Source of the DNA: Levilactobacillus mulengensis
GTDB taxonomy: Bacteria; Bacillota; Bacilli; Lactobacillales; Lactobacillaceae
Assembly (NCBI RefSeq): GCF_003946045.1
Contig: NZ_RHNW01000006.1
Coordinates: 62,001 to 126,000, forward strand
Direction: 5' to 3'
Length of the DNA stretch: 64,000 nt
Both the position numbers and the translations under genes were made by a program. Shown one piece after another: positions 34,807-45,607 of this stretch. Numbering within the stretch: position 1 is the first letter of the stretch; each line of letters opens with the position of its first letter. The notes below the pieces were generated by a model. It had not been told where the DNA came from and searched no databases. It saw only the letters and a list, made by a program, of their open reading frames with translations.

Positions 34807-35016
34807 TTAATGATGTGGGAAAATTAATTTGGTGTGAATCATCTGTTGCCGTAGCAATTCAAGATTACGAGCATCTACCTCATCGGGAGAATACTTCAGT
34901 AAGTCACGTTTCAAGATTTCATCCCCACCTGGCATATTCAAGTAGCGTAGAACCTCATCCCGCTCTTGAGGATCAAGTTCATAGGGAAGGTGCTCAATTT
35001 TTTGTGATTCAGTCAT
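34807..35016 (-). CDS. Small conserved-looking hypothetical protein
   Basis: This protein of 69 residues is acidic to neutral and helical in character, with no membrane segment (EHLPYELDPQERDEVLRYLN, then VDARNLELLRQQMI). I do not recognise the family. ATG follows AAAGGAGG by about seven bases, and an extended -10 promoter (TGGTATACT on the minus strand, near 35055-35062) lies about 40 bases upstream. A good ribosome binding site, a promoter and a terminator in front of the next gene make it a likely real gene. Function is unknown. Confidence 0.7.
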   Translation of the reverse strand: MTESQKIEHLPYELDPQERDEVLRYLNMPGGDEILKRDLLKYSPDEVDARNLELLRQQMIHTKLIFPHH

Positions 35017-35117
35017 GGCGCTGCCTCCTTTCGGTCACCAGTATGTTTTGCTCAGTATACCATGATTAAGCAAGCACTTACTCAGAGACGGCAAGCACCT
35101 GTCAGATATTTTATGCT

Positions 35118-37290
<2,173 letters not shown>

Positions 37291-37410
37291 GGTTTGGTAC
37301 CCACCCTTTCAGCCCAGCCGGAATTGTCACGGCTGGCGGATTCTATTTATAATCGACTTGACCATTATAGGGGTTAAGTCTTAACGTGACCTAAGTTCTG
37401 CGGAACCTTA

Positions 37411-37450
37411 AGAAAAAAGCAAAGCGCTACCGTCGCGACAGTAACGCTTC
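37411..37450 (-). terminator. Terminator after lplA
   Basis: On the minus strand AAGCGTTACTG pairs with CGGTAGCGCTT (11 bp with wobbles), then GCTTTTTTC. Confidence 0.85.
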
Positions 37451-37465
37451 GATGACGTCTTTCAC

Positions 37466-38485
37466 TTAAGCCTGAGGCTGCTTGGCCAAGAGATCGACCA
37501 GGTCAGTGGCCGGAATCTTGCCAAAGTAACTAGCCACATCCAACTGATCAAAGACCGCCTGAATCGCAGCCGGCGTGTACGGAATTCCCGTCAACTGTTG
37601 GGTAACCTCTTCAATCGGCAATTGGCCAAAGAAGTCCCCGTGAATCTGAACGGCCTTGATTTTTCCCTGGTCCACATCGAGGTCAAACTCGACGGTGCCG
37701 GCTGGGAAATGCTGGCGACGCGTCAACGAATAGGCCGGATCATTCCCGTAGATCCAGTCCCAATTGTTAAAGTACTGGTCGGCTAAGGCCTCCACCCCAG
37801 CCTTATCGGTCGCCGTCAGCTCGTATTGATGGGCCTGACTTAAATCGCTGACACCCAGAATTTCTTTAGCCAAGGTGTCGCGGAACTCTTCAATGGTTAA
37901 GTGTTGGTACTCGGGCGCACAGTAAGGTTTCAGGTTAGTGACCCGACTCCGCACGGACTTGATGCCCTTGGTCGCCAACTTATCAGCCGGGACCTGTAAG
38001 GCGTGGGCAATCTGTGACTGGTCCACGTCATACATCAGGGTGCCGTGAGAAAACATCCGACCATTCTCGACGTGCATGGCGTTGCCGGAGAACTTCTTGC
38101 CGTCAATCGTCAGGTCATTGCGCCCCGTCATGGCAGCACCGGTCGCGCCCATTTGATGAAGGGCCTTAATCACGGGATCGGTGAACCGCTTGAAGTTACC
38201 CACGGCATCCCCATCATCCTTGGTGATAAAGCTAAAGCTGACGTTGCCAAGATCGTCGTACACGGCGCCCCCACCGGACGTCCGCCGGGTCAAAATGATG
38301 TTGTGATCCTTCACGTATTGTTGGTTGATTTCTGCCAGAACGTTTTGATAACGCCCGACAATGATGCACGGTGAATTCACATAGAAGTACAGGATGGGTT
38401 CCGTCAAATCGGCGTGTTCCATCAGGTACGTTTCAATCGCCAAATTTTGGCGAATATCTAAACTTGGGCTTGCTAGGTAACGCAT
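37466..38485 (-). CDS. lplA: Lipoate-protein ligase
   Basis: This 339-residue enzyme activates lipoate with ATP and attaches it to E2 subunits of 2-oxoacid dehydrogenases or GcvH. The LplA/LipB catalytic domain shows GRYQN near residue 50, the RRTSGGGAVYDDLGNVSFSF hallmark near residue 72, and TIDGKKFSGNAM holding the catalytic lysine. A C-terminal accessory domain (about residues 245-330) is present. ATG at 38485 lies after GAGAGGG. It stands alone with its own terminator. Confidence 0.94.
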   Translation of the reverse strand: MRYLASPSLDIRQNLAIETYLMEHADLTEPILYFYVNSPCIIVGRYQNVLAEINQQYVKDHNIILTRRTSGGGAVYDDLGNVSFSFITKDDGDAVGNFKRFTDPVIKALHQMGATGAAMTGRNDLTIDGKKFSGNAMHVENGRMFSHGTLMYDVDQSQIAHALQVPADKLATKGIKSVRSRVTNLKPYCAPEYQHLTIEEFRDTLAKEILGVSDLSQAHQYELTATDKAGVEALADQYFNNWDWIYGNDPAYSLTRRQHFPAGTVEFDLDVDQGKIKAVQIHGDFFGQLPIEEVTQQLTGIPYTPAAIQAVFDQLDVASYFGKIPATDLVDLLAKQPQA

Positions 38486-38539
38486 CAAGTCATCCCTCTC
38501 GATAAGTCTATGACTATTCTACCACGAAAAATGAAAGCG

Positions 38540-39955
38540 TTACCCGGCTTGTGAAATTTCTCGGACGCGACTGTGGTGGTACCCATAAGACACGTAAACA
38601 ATCAGGCCGATGACGACCCAGACGCCAAAGGCTTCCCAGGTAAAGGGCTGCAGCTGCGTCATCAGGTAGACACACGCCAGGAATGAGGCAATTGGCAGGT
38701 ACGGATACAGGGGGACCTTAAACGAGGTGTCCAGGTTCTTAAACCGTTCATCGTGACGGAGGAAGACGATTCCCAATGAAACCATGGCAAACGCCGACAA
38801 CGTCCCGATGTTGACCAATTCCGCAATCTTATCGATGGGAATCACGGCCGCAAAGACACTGGCAATGGCCCCGAATATCCAGGTGTTGGCCACGGGCACG
38901 TGCGTCTTCGGATTCAATTTCTTCAGTGAGGCTGGCAACAAACCGTCACGGCTGATAGCAAATAATAGCCGCGTGCCCCCGTAGGACATCACGATCAAGA
39001 CGGTCGTCATCCCCACGATGGCCCCAAAGGAGATTACGCCGGACGCCCAGTTTTGATGAATCAACGTCAACGCTAAGGCCACGGGATCGGCCACGTTCAG
39101 CTTGGTGTAGTGCACCACGCCGACCAACACAGCCGACAGACTCACGTACAAAACGGCGGCCACTAAGAGGGAACTGATAATCCCAATCGGCATGTTGCGC
39201 TTAGGGTTCTTAACTTCTTCACTAGCGGTCGACACGGCATCAAACCCGATGTAGGCGTAAAAGGCCACGGCCGCCCCTTTGAAGATACCACTCGTTCCAA
39301 AGGGTAAGAACGGATTGTAGTTCGCTGGTTTAACGTAAAAAATAGCAATACCAATAAATAATAAAATGACTAAGATTTTAACGATCACCATAATGTTATT
39401 GATCTTGGCCGATTCCCGAATGCCCTTCGAGAGCAACCAGGCCACCAACATGGTGATGACTAGGGCCACGACGTCGATGCCGCCGCCCTTAACCCCAGCG
39501 GTCCCGGCCGCAGCCTGCAGGAACGGTGGGAGTTTTAAACCAAAACCGGCTAAGAGGTTCTGGAAATAAGAGGACCAGCTCACGGCCACCGAGGACACCG
39601 CGAATAGGTATTCAGAGATCAGCGCCCACCCCAGAATCCAGGCGGCAAACTCACCAAAGACCGCGTAAACATAGGTGTACGCGCTCCCGGCAAGTGGAAT
39701 AGTTGAGGAGAACTCGGAGTAACACAGGGCAGCCATCGCACAAACGACAACGGCAATCAGGTAGGACAACATGACCCCTGGTCCGGTATAGTTGGCGGCA
39801 ATCAAACCGGGCGTGATAAAGATCCCAGACCCCACGATGGCCCCAATCCCCATGGTAGTCAGACTAAACGCCGTCAGCGTCTTTTCAAGACCCGTTTTCT
39901 TGTATAAATCCGTCTGCACCTGTTTCTTAATAAAGAGTTGCTTTGGTCGTCCCAA
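38540..39955 (-). CDS. APC-family amino acid permease (cationic amino acid transporter-like)
   Basis: This 471-residue membrane protein with about 12-13 helices belongs to the amino acid-polyamine-organocation superfamily. The first helix carries SLTTMGIGAIVGSGIFITPG, the substrate-backbone binding motif, and FYAYIGFDAVSTASEEVKNP near residue 240 is typical of the YfnA/CAT-like branch. Substrate is unknown. The start is TTG at 39955, seven bases after GGAAGGAGG; a TTG at 39973 lies upstream of that site. A promoter TTGACA-17-TAAACT on the minus strand lies at 40037-40009. Confidence 0.9.
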   Translation of the reverse strand: MGRPKQLFIKKQVQTDLYKKTGLEKTLTAFSLTTMGIGAIVGSGIFITPGLIAANYTGPGVMLSYLIAVVVCAMAALCYSEFSSTIPLAGSAYTYVYAVFGEFAAWILGWALISEYLFAVSSVAVSWSSYFQNLLAGFGLKLPPFLQAAAGTAGVKGGGIDVVALVITMLVAWLLSKGIRESAKINNIMVIVKILVILLFIGIAIFYVKPANYNPFLPFGTSGIFKGAAVAFYAYIGFDAVSTASEEVKNPKRNMPIGIISSLLVAAVLYVSLSAVLVGVVHYTKLNVADPVALALTLIHQNWASGVISFGAIVGMTTVLIVMSYGGTRLLFAISRDGLLPASLKKLNPKTHVPVANTWIFGAIASVFAAVIPIDKIAELVNIGTLSAFAMVSLGIVFLRHDERFKNLDTSFKVPLYPYLPIASFLACVYLMTQLQPFTWEAFGVWVVIGLIVYVSYGYHHSRVREISQAG

Positions 39956-40008
39956 GTCGACCCCTCCTTCCAAATGATTAATGAGAATTTGATTAAACCA
40001 ATTATCAT

Positions 40009-40037
40009 AGTTTAGTTACATTTGGTTGGAATGTCAA
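40009..40037 (-). promoter_or_regulatory. Promoter of the APC permease gene
   Basis: On the minus strand TTGACA (40037-40032), a 17-base spacer and TAAACT (40014-40009), about 54 bases before the TTG start. Confidence 0.75.
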
Positions 40038-40140
40038 TAGAAAAATCGAATGAAAGCGGATAACCATAGGCTTAGATCATGATTTTGCCGGCAAGGCTTC
40101 CGAGAAGTAATTGACGCCATTAATCTCTCAGAAAGCGGTG

Positions 40141-40614
40141 CTAAATCCGCGGTCGTTCCCGCCGTCCCCCACCGACCGGCGCCATATCCAGAAAAGTACT
40201 GAGCTTATTCTCAAACGCCGCCTCCTTGTGGGGAAGCTGGGGATGCCGTTGGGCCAGTTGCACCAGCCGCTGATAATTCCGCGGCCCCAACGCCCGTACC
40301 TTGTGATCCCGGTCAGCAATCGCCTTGGTCACGACCGTTGCCGCATTGTTCGCACCGTATTCCACACACCGTGTTGCCGCGGAATATTTGCGGTGACGGT
40401 CCCGGTCAATCAGGATGTCATACCCCACCCGGTGCTTGGACTTTTGCCCCATGTGATGATCACTGATGCGAATCTCTTTCAACACATCATGGTCCAGGTG
40501 TAAATACAGGCTGGGCGTCCGATGACTAGTGACGCGCACGTGAACACCGGCGGCCCGTAGCTGAACAATAATCGTGCGAATCAGGGCCTTCAACTGCTCA
40601 TCGGTCATTTTCAT
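40141..40614 (-). CDS. Hypothetical protein, unknown family
   Basis: This 157-residue basic protein is rich in His and Arg (HDVLKEIRISDHHMGQKSKH, then ILIDRDRHRKYSAATRC), with a glycine/arginine-rich C-terminal tail. There is no signal peptide or membrane segment. I do not recognise it; the style recalls small phage- or plasmid-associated proteins of lactobacilli, but nothing else mobile is adjacent. ATG at 40614 lies six bases after GGGAGG and overlaps the end of a 41-codon gene in another frame, so the two are probably coupled. Confidence 0.7.
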   Translation of the reverse strand: MKMTDEQLKALIRTIIVQLRAAGVHVRVTSHRTPSLYLHLDHDVLKEIRISDHHMGQKSKHRVGYDILIDRDRHRKYSAATRCVEYGANNAATVVTKAIADRDHKVRALGPRNYQRLVQLAQRHPQLPHKEAAFENKLSTFLDMAPVGGGRRERPRI

Positions 40615-40723
40615 GGGGAACCTCCCGCGGGTGAATCCGCTCGGTCACGGTACTGCCAAATTCCAACGCCTTGGCCGCACCATTCAACTGGCCGGTCATG
40701 ATGAATAAGTCCTCAACGTGCAT
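40598..40723 (-). CDS. Small hypothetical protein coupled to the gene at 40141
   Basis: This gene of 41 codons starts MHVEDLFIMTGQLNG and ends PHENDR. The ATG at 40723 lies eight bases after AGTAGGGG; an ATG at 40732 is too close to that site. The last 17 bases overlap the start of the next gene. The pattern of ribosome binding site, short frame and overlapping next start suggests a real gene or a translated leader that couples to its neighbour. Function is unknown. Confidence 0.5.
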   Translation of the reverse strand: MHVEDLFIMTGQLNGAAKALEFGSTVTERIHPREVPHENDR

Positions 40724-40976
40724 GCTGGTCATCCCCTACTCTTTTAAATTATCCCCAGCATACCCTGCCAACTAACGATGGGTCTAGACCTTTTCACCCG
40801 CCTACAGGGAATCTTAAACTCTGATAATTTTAATTATCAAAACCCCCATTTCACCCCCGTCGCGGCACCGTTCTCAAAAAAATCAACATTTTTTGGCCGA
40901 TCATTTTCTTCTACTAGTGCCGTTTATTTGATGAGGGACCAACCAGAAAAAATCTCGCTAAATTCTAATTTAGGCA

Positions 40977-41004
40977 TTTACAATTTTCAAAATGGTGCTA
41001 GTAT
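40977..41004 (+). promoter_or_regulatory. Promoter of asnA
   Basis: TTTACA (40977-40982), a 16-base spacer and TAGTAT (40999-41004). Transcription would start about 10-15 bases before the T-box stem I. Confidence 0.75.
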
Positions 41005-41021
41005 TAATGCCACAAGATAAA

Positions 41022-41325
41022 AAACGCAGGAAAGAGGAGTAAGTTTAATCAGCCTGTCAGTGAGTTGGGACTTAGTGCAAACCCAATCAGTGCTTGATTT
41101 TTCCGAAAAACACTTTCTTAGTTGCTTCCTGAAATGACGCTGTCACGCTAGGGTAAGCCGTTAACCGGTACGTTACCATCGGTGGAGTATGTTTGTACTC
41201 TAATTGAGCTGGCCGATCATTTGGATCGACAACTTGGGTGGTACCGCGAAAAGGTTTTTCGTCCCTTGATTTTACACAAGGGATGGAAAACCTTTTTGTT
41301 TTATCTTAAATCAGGCCCCAAGAAG
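41022..41325 (+). promoter_or_regulatory. T-box leader controlling asnA
   Basis: The T-box core GGGTGGTACCGCG is at 41236-41248. Downstream AAAAGG..CGTCCCTTG pairs with CAAGGGATGG..CCTTTTT to form the terminator stem before a T-run (about 41250-41320). Stem I is closed by CAGGAA near 41027 and TTCCTG near 41125, with a distal GTTGGG/CCCAATC stem. The best specifier candidate is AAC at 41109-41111 followed by A, which matches asparagine; this assignment is by eye. Uncharged tRNA(Asn) should stabilise the antiterminator and switch on asnA. Confidence 0.9.
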
Positions 41326-41337
41326 GAGAAAAAGCTT

Positions 41338-42348
41338 ATGCATTTAATTATTCCAAAATCATACGATCCAAAATTGTCCGTTCGGGAAACACAGACTGCC
41401 ATTCGTTACATCCGGGAAACTTTCCAAGAAGAATTCGGTAAGCAACTGAACCTGTCTCGCCTGTCCGCCCCGATGTTTGTGGAAAAAGCCACTGGGTTAA
41501 ACGACAACTTGAACGGCATCGAAAAACCCGTGTCCTTCACCATGGCCGACATGGGCGCCGACGATACGATTGAAATCGTCCACTCCCTGGCAAAATGGAA
41601 GCGGGTCGCGCTTAAGCGTTACGGCTTTAACCTGCATGAAGGCCTATACACCAACATGAACGCCATCCGTAAAGACGAAGACCTCGACAACTTCCACTCC
41701 GCTTACGTGGACCAATGGGACTGGGAAAAGGTCATCACCAAGGAAGAACGGACCGAAGCCACGTTGAAGCAAACGGTGCGGACCATCTTCAAGGTGATCA
41801 AGCACATGGAACACGAAGTTTGGTACAAGTTCCCCGAAGCCGTGCACCACTTACCAGACGAAATTCACTTCATCACGACGCAAGAATTGGAAGACATGTA
41901 CCCAACCATGACGCCCCGTGAACGCGAGAATGCCATTAGCAAGAAACTCGGTTGTGTCTTCCTGATGAAGATTGGGGACGCCTTAAAGAGTGGCAAACGT
42001 CACGACGGCCGCGCACCCGACTACGATGACTGGCAATTAAACGGGGACATCATGTTCTGGTACGAACCGTTACAACAAGCCATCGAAATCTCCAGCATGG
42101 GCATCCGGGTCGACGCTGCTTCCATGAAGCGCCAACTGAAGCTGGCCCACGCCGAAGACCGCCTCAGCCTCCCTTATCACCAAATGGTCTTGAACGAAGA
42201 GGTGCCTTACACCATTGGTGGTGGGATCGGTCAATCCCGTCTCTGCATGTTATTGTTGGGTAAGGCCCACGTCGGTGAAGTCCAAGCTGCCCTGTGGCCT
42301 CAAGAAATGATCGATAAATGTGAAGCCAACGGGATTCATTTACTTTAA
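41338..42348 (+). CDS. asnA: Aspartate-ammonia ligase (asparagine synthetase A)
   Basis: This 336-residue enzyme makes asparagine from aspartate, ammonia and ATP. It is related to class II aminoacyl-tRNA synthetases. Visible are [20 protein letters not shown] near the start, [20 protein letters not shown] (substrate pocket), and the C-terminal [23 protein letters not shown]-binding motif. The ATG at 41338 lies after AGAAGGAGAAAAAGCTT. Expression is governed by the T-box leader described above. A strong terminator follows. Confidence 0.97.
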   Translation: MHLIIPKSYDPKLSVRETQTAIRYIRETFQEEFGKQLNLSRLSAPMFVEKATGLNDNLNGIEKPVSFTMADMGADDTIEIVHSLAKWKRVALKRYGFNLHEGLYTNMNAIRKDEDLDNFHSAYVDQWDWEKVITKEERTEATLKQTVRTIFKVIKHMEHEVWYKFPEAVHHLPDEIHFITTQELEDMYPTMTPRERENAISKKLGCVFLMKIGDALKSGKRHDGRAPDYDDWQLNGDIMFWYEPLQQAIEISSMGIRVDAASMKRQLKLAHAEDRLSLPYHQMVLNEEVPYTIGGGIGQSRLCMLLLGKAHVGEVQAALWPQEMIDKCEANGIHLL

Positions 42349-42356
42349 TCCTAACT

Positions 42357-42411
42357 AAAAAGTCACGTGTCAGATAGCCGCTAACCGGTTATTTGACACG
42401 TGACTTTTCTA
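42357..42411. terminator. Bidirectional terminator asnA/ktrA
   Basis: AAAGTCACGTGTCA pairs with TGACACGTGACTTTT, with an inner ATAgCCG/CGGtTAT extension. The stem is flanked by A and T tracts and lies between convergent genes. Confidence 0.9.
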
Positions 42412-42420
42412 TATATAGGG

Positions 42421-43086
42421 CTATTTTTTTAACGTCTCATCCAACTTCTCAACGTTCGCAATTGGTCCGACCACCGTTAGCACGTCATGCAGCTGCACGA
42501 TGTCCGTGGGTTGCGGGGAGATGTTGATGGCGTGGCCGTGTTGAATCGCAATCACGGTCAAATCAAAGCGTTGCCGCAGATTTAATTTGACCAGGTCCTG
42601 ATTCACAAAGTTCGGGTCGGTGATCACGACTTCGGCCAGCGTGTACTCATCGCTGAGATCAATAAAGTTCAAAATGTGATTCGACAGGAGCTTACGCACG
42701 ATGCTGTGCCCCATGTCGCGTTCGGGGAAGATAACCTGATCCGCCCCCACACGCTTCAGCACGCGGCCGTGGTCGCTGGTTTCGGCCTTGGCAATCACCT
42801 TCTGGGCGCCGAGTTCCTTGGTCAGCATGGTCGTCAAAATGCTGGCTTCCATGTTATTGCCGATGCCGACAATGACGTAATCGAAGGTGTCGATGTTCAG
42901 CCCCCGCAAGACGTCCTCATCGCGGGTGTCCGCAATCAGGGTCTGCGTGGCAATGTCCATCATCTCGTTGACGGGCGCCTCACGAACATCCACTGCGAGC
43001 ACGTCCTGATGCGCCTCCACAAGCGTTTGCACGACGCTCTGACCGAACCGACCGAGCCCCAGGACCGCAAAACTTTTCTTTGTCAT
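42421..43086 (-). CDS. ktrA: Potassium uptake regulatory subunit KtrA
   Basis: This 221-residue cytoplasmic RCK protein gates the KtrB channel. It has an N-terminal RCK_N Rossmann domain (FAVLGLGRFGQSVVQTLVE at residues 6-24, IVGIGNNMEASIL near residue 74) that binds ATP/ADP, and a C-terminal RCK_C domain (about residues 140-218) that in relatives binds c-di-AMP. It follows ktrB by 12 bases, so the two are co-transcribed. Confidence 0.94.
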   Translation of the reverse strand: MTKKSFAVLGLGRFGQSVVQTLVEAHQDVLAVDVREAPVNEMMDIATQTLIADTRDEDVLRGLNIDTFDYVIVGIGNNMEASILTTMLTKELGAQKVIAKAETSDHGRVLKRVGADQVIFPERDMGHSIVRKLLSNHILNFIDLSDEYTLAEVVITDPNFVNQDLVKLNLRQRFDLTVIAIQHGHAINISPQPTDIVQLHDVLTVVGPIANVEKLDETLKK

Positions 43087-43098
43087 GGTAAAACCTTC

Positions 43099-44451
43099 CT
43101 AACCAATTAAAATGTTTTCTTCTGGATAACGAATCAGGTTGACCTTGGTCTGCCGCTTAGACAGTGAATACAGCGACGTGAAAATGCCGACCCGACCGAC
43201 AAACATCAGCATCATGATCACTAGTTTGCCAATCACCGTTAGATGCGGGGTCAAGCCCAGGCTTAGCCCCACGGTCCCAAACGCCGACAGCACTTCAAAC
43301 ACGATGTACTCGAGCCCAAAGCCCTTCGGAATCTTCTCCGTCTGCGTCAAGATCAGCGTGGCCACAACAATCACAACACTGGCCAAGAAGACCAGTAATA
43401 GCGCCCGGCTAATGTTGGTTTGACTAAAACGCCGACGACTGAATTCAACGTCCTTCTTGCCCCGTAATTGGGCAATACTTTGGAGCATCAAGACCCCAAA
43501 CGTGGTGGTCTTGATCCCCCCGGCAGTCGATCCGGGCGTCCCGCCGACAAACATCAGAATCATAATCAAAAAAATACTCCCAGACTGCAGGTCATTGGTT
43601 GGCAAGGTAATCAGCCCCGCGGTTCGTGGCGTCACACTGAGAAACAACGTATTGACGGTCCGATTGAACCAGGACGTGTTCTTCGGCAACAACGAGAGGT
43701 CCCGCTCCGTGATCAGCAATAGGACAAACCCAACGACGAACAACGTGCCGGTCGTGACTAGCGTGAGCTTCGAGTTCAGGCTCAGACGTTTGCGTTCATG
43801 ATACAGCAGGAGGTCCCGCCACACCAAGAAGCCCAGTCCCCCACCAATAATCAGAATGATCGTGACAATCAGGAGGTACGAGTCATCGCGAAAGCCCATT
43901 AGACTATTCCCGAAAATATCGAACCCGGCGTTACAAAACGACATCACCGCATGGTAGACGGACGCGTACAGCCCCCGTTTCCACCCGTAGCGCGGAATAA
44001 AGTCAAACGTGAGTAAACACGCACCCCCAAGCTGGAAGAGCGCAGAGAGGCCGACAACGTATCTCATGACGCTCTTGGTGTCGCTCAAATTTTCCAAATT
44101 CAGGGATTCCTTCACCATCAGCTGCGTCGACAGGTCGAGGTTGCGCCGAATGATGTTAAAGAGGAGCACGGCGAAGGTCATGTACCCCAAGGCCCCGATT
44201 TCGGACAGGCCTAAAATGACTACCTGACCAAAAAAAGACCAGTGTTCGGCCGTGTTGACGACCGTGAGCCCGGTGATACAGGTGGCCGAGGTCGCCGTAA
44301 ATAAGGTGTTAATAAAAGCGGTGCCGCGCATCCCGTTGGTGGCGATAGGCAGACTCAGTAGCACTGTGCCAATCGTAATCAGGAAGATGAACCCCCACAC
44401 CATCTTTTTGGACAATGTATCAAATAATCTTGAATGCGTAATTTTTTCCAT
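43099..44451 (-). CDS. ktrB: Potassium uptake transporter KtrB
   Basis: This 450-residue member of the Trk/Ktr/HKT superfamily has four M1-P-M2 repeats, with filter segments visible around FTATSATCITGLTVV, HAVMSFCNAGFDIFGNS, VTPRTAGL and EVLSAFGTVGLSLGL. It transports K+ (and Na+) driven by the membrane potential. It precedes ktrA. A promoter candidate on the minus strand is TTGTTT-17-TAAGCT near 44480-44510. The gene begins after the rpsI terminator. Confidence 0.94.
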   Translation of the reverse strand: MEKITHSRLFDTLSKKMVWGFIFLITIGTVLLSLPIATNGMRGTAFINTLFTATSATCITGLTVVNTAEHWSFFGQVVILGLSEIGALGYMTFAVLLFNIIRRNLDLSTQLMVKESLNLENLSDTKSVMRYVVGLSALFQLGGACLLTFDFIPRYGWKRGLYASVYHAVMSFCNAGFDIFGNSLMGFRDDSYLLIVTIILIIGGGLGFLVWRDLLLYHERKRLSLNSKLTLVTTGTLFVVGFVLLLITERDLSLLPKNTSWFNRTVNTLFLSVTPRTAGLITLPTNDLQSGSIFLIMILMFVGGTPGSTAGGIKTTTFGVLMLQSIAQLRGKKDVEFSRRRFSQTNISRALLLVFLASVVIVVATLILTQTEKIPKGFGLEYIVFEVLSAFGTVGLSLGLTPHLTVIGKLVIMMLMFVGRVGIFTSLYSLSKRQTKVNLIRYPEENILIG

Positions 44452-44561
44452 AATTTCCCATTCCTATTCGCTATTCTCTCCAGCTTAAGACAATCACGCG
44501 GGGAAAACAATACCCATTTCCAGTCAGGCCACTGACCTCCCAAACGGTTGACCGCATTGCA

Positions 44562-44600
44562 CAAAAAAATCCCCACCAACTGAATGGTGAGGATTTCCAA
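44562..44600 (-). terminator. Terminator of rplM-rpsI
   Basis: On the minus strand AAATCCTCACC pairs with GGTGGGGATTT, followed by TTTT. It starts about 20 bases after the rpsI stop. Confidence 0.9.
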
Positions 44601-44618
44601 ATCGTAAATATCGAAATA

Positions 44619-45011
44619 TTAACGCTTTGAGAATTGTGAAGCCTTACGTGCCTTCTTCAGACCTGGCTTCTTCCGTTCCTTCATACGAGCGTCACGAGTC
44701 AAGAGACCCGCACGCTTCAATGGGCCACGGAAATCTGGGTCAACTTCGAGCAATGCCCGAGCAATCCCATGACGAGTTGCGCCGGCTTGACCGGAGAACC
44801 CACCACCGCGAACAGTAACTAATGCATCATAGTTACCGAGCGTTTCCGTAACGTTGAATGGTTGTAAAACAACTTCACGGATACTTGCGAATGGAATGTA
44901 ATCTTCGATTGCCTTGTTGTTCATAACAATTTTGCCTGAGCCGGGTACTAAACGTACACGAGCAGAGGAGTTTTTACGACGGCCAGTGCCGCGATATTGA
45001 ACTTGTGCCAA
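44619..45011 (-). CDS. rpsI: 30S ribosomal protein S9 (uS9)
   Basis: This 130-residue protein of the small-subunit head contacts the P-site tRNA with its C-terminal tail, which here ends [11 protein letters not shown] as expected. The family segments [21 protein letters not shown] and [18 protein letters not shown] are present. The start codon is TTG at 45011, with AAGGAGG nine bases upstream. It lies 14 bases after rplM, forming the usual rplM-rpsI pair. Confidence 0.97.
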   Translation of the reverse strand: MAQVQYRGTGRRKNSSARVRLVPGSGKIVMNNKAIEDYIPFASIREVVLQPFNVTETLGNYDALVTVRGGGFSGQAGATRHGIARALLEVDPDFRGPLKRAGLLTRDARMKERKKPGLKKARKASQFSKR

Positions 45012-45025
45012 TTTGGTTTTCCTCC

Positions 45026-45469
45026 TTAGATAAGGTTAGTAATGTCTAATACTTCTGGCTTTTGTGCTTCGTGCTTGTGGTCTTCACCAGCATACACGTG
45101 AAGCTTCAATGCCATTTGGTGACCTAAGGAGTTCTTAGGAAGCATGCCTTGTACAGAAGTTTCGATCAACTTTTCTGGGTTTTCGGCCCGGAAGTTACCG
45201 GCAGTCCGTGACTTTAAGCCACCAGGAAAACCAGTGTGGTGATAGTAAATCTTGTCGGTAGCCTTACGGCCAGTTAAAGCGACTTTGCTAGCGTTGATGA
45301 TGATTACGTTATCACCAGTGTCCACGTTAGGGGTGAACGTTGGCTTGTTCTTACCACGTAATACAGATGCAACGACTGAAGCAAGCCGACCTAAACTAAC
45401 GTCGGTTGCGTCGACAATGTACCATTTGCGATCAATGTCGCTAGGTTTTGCAATATAAGTTGTACGCAC
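45026..45469 (-). CDS. rplM: 50S ribosomal protein L13 (uL13)
   Basis: This 147-residue protein is an early-assembly component of the large subunit. It carries the hallmark [20 protein letters not shown] and [24 protein letters not shown] at 45469 is the start, eight bases after GGAGG; this gives the normal family length. A frame open to 45574 runs through the promoter and leader, and is rejected. It is followed by rpsI. Confidence 0.97.
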   Translation of the reverse strand: MRTTYIAKPSDIDRKWYIVDATDVSLGRLASVVASVLRGKNKPTFTPNVDTGDNVIIINASKVALTGRKATDKIYYHHTGFPGGLKSRTAGNFRAENPEKLIETSVQGMLPKNSLGHQMALKLHVYAGEDHKHEAQKPEVLDITNLI

Positions 45470-45582
45470 GTTAAATTCCTCCATAAATCTGTGTTTGTCT
45501 GACACCAAGTAAACTTTCCGGGGCTTATCGTGGGGCAAACAATACCAACAACCATAATACAAAGTTTTACCCATAAAGTCAA
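45470..45582 (-). promoter_or_regulatory. Promoter and probable L13 autoregulatory leader
   Basis: On the minus strand TTGACT (45582-45577), a 17-base spacer and TATTAT (45559-45554) give a strong promoter. The transcript then has a leader of about 80 bases containing TTGTTTGCCCC and CAGACAAAC, which can pair. L13 leaders of this size and place are known in Firmicutes, where the ribosomal protein binds its own message. Whether this sequence fits that model needs a covariance search. Confidence 0.7.
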
Positions 45583-45607
45583 TGATTGTTTGTCCCCCGA
45601 ACGAAAT

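Larger units (their letters stand above)
40724..41337. other. Region upstream of asnA: promoter and T-box leader
   Basis: The first 250 bases (40724-40976) are AT-rich, with no gene supported. The promoter lies at 40977-41004 and the T-box leader at 41022-41325. A plus-strand frame open from 41182 into asnA is translated leader sequence, not coding. Confidence 0.75.

Noticed and set aside
41182-41337. N-terminal extension of asnA
   Set aside because: It covers the T-box leader. The ATG at 41338 has the ribosome binding site and matches the family start.
45470-45574. N-terminal extension of rplM
   Set aside because: It includes the promoter and leader. GTG at 45469 has GGAGG and gives the standard 147 residues.
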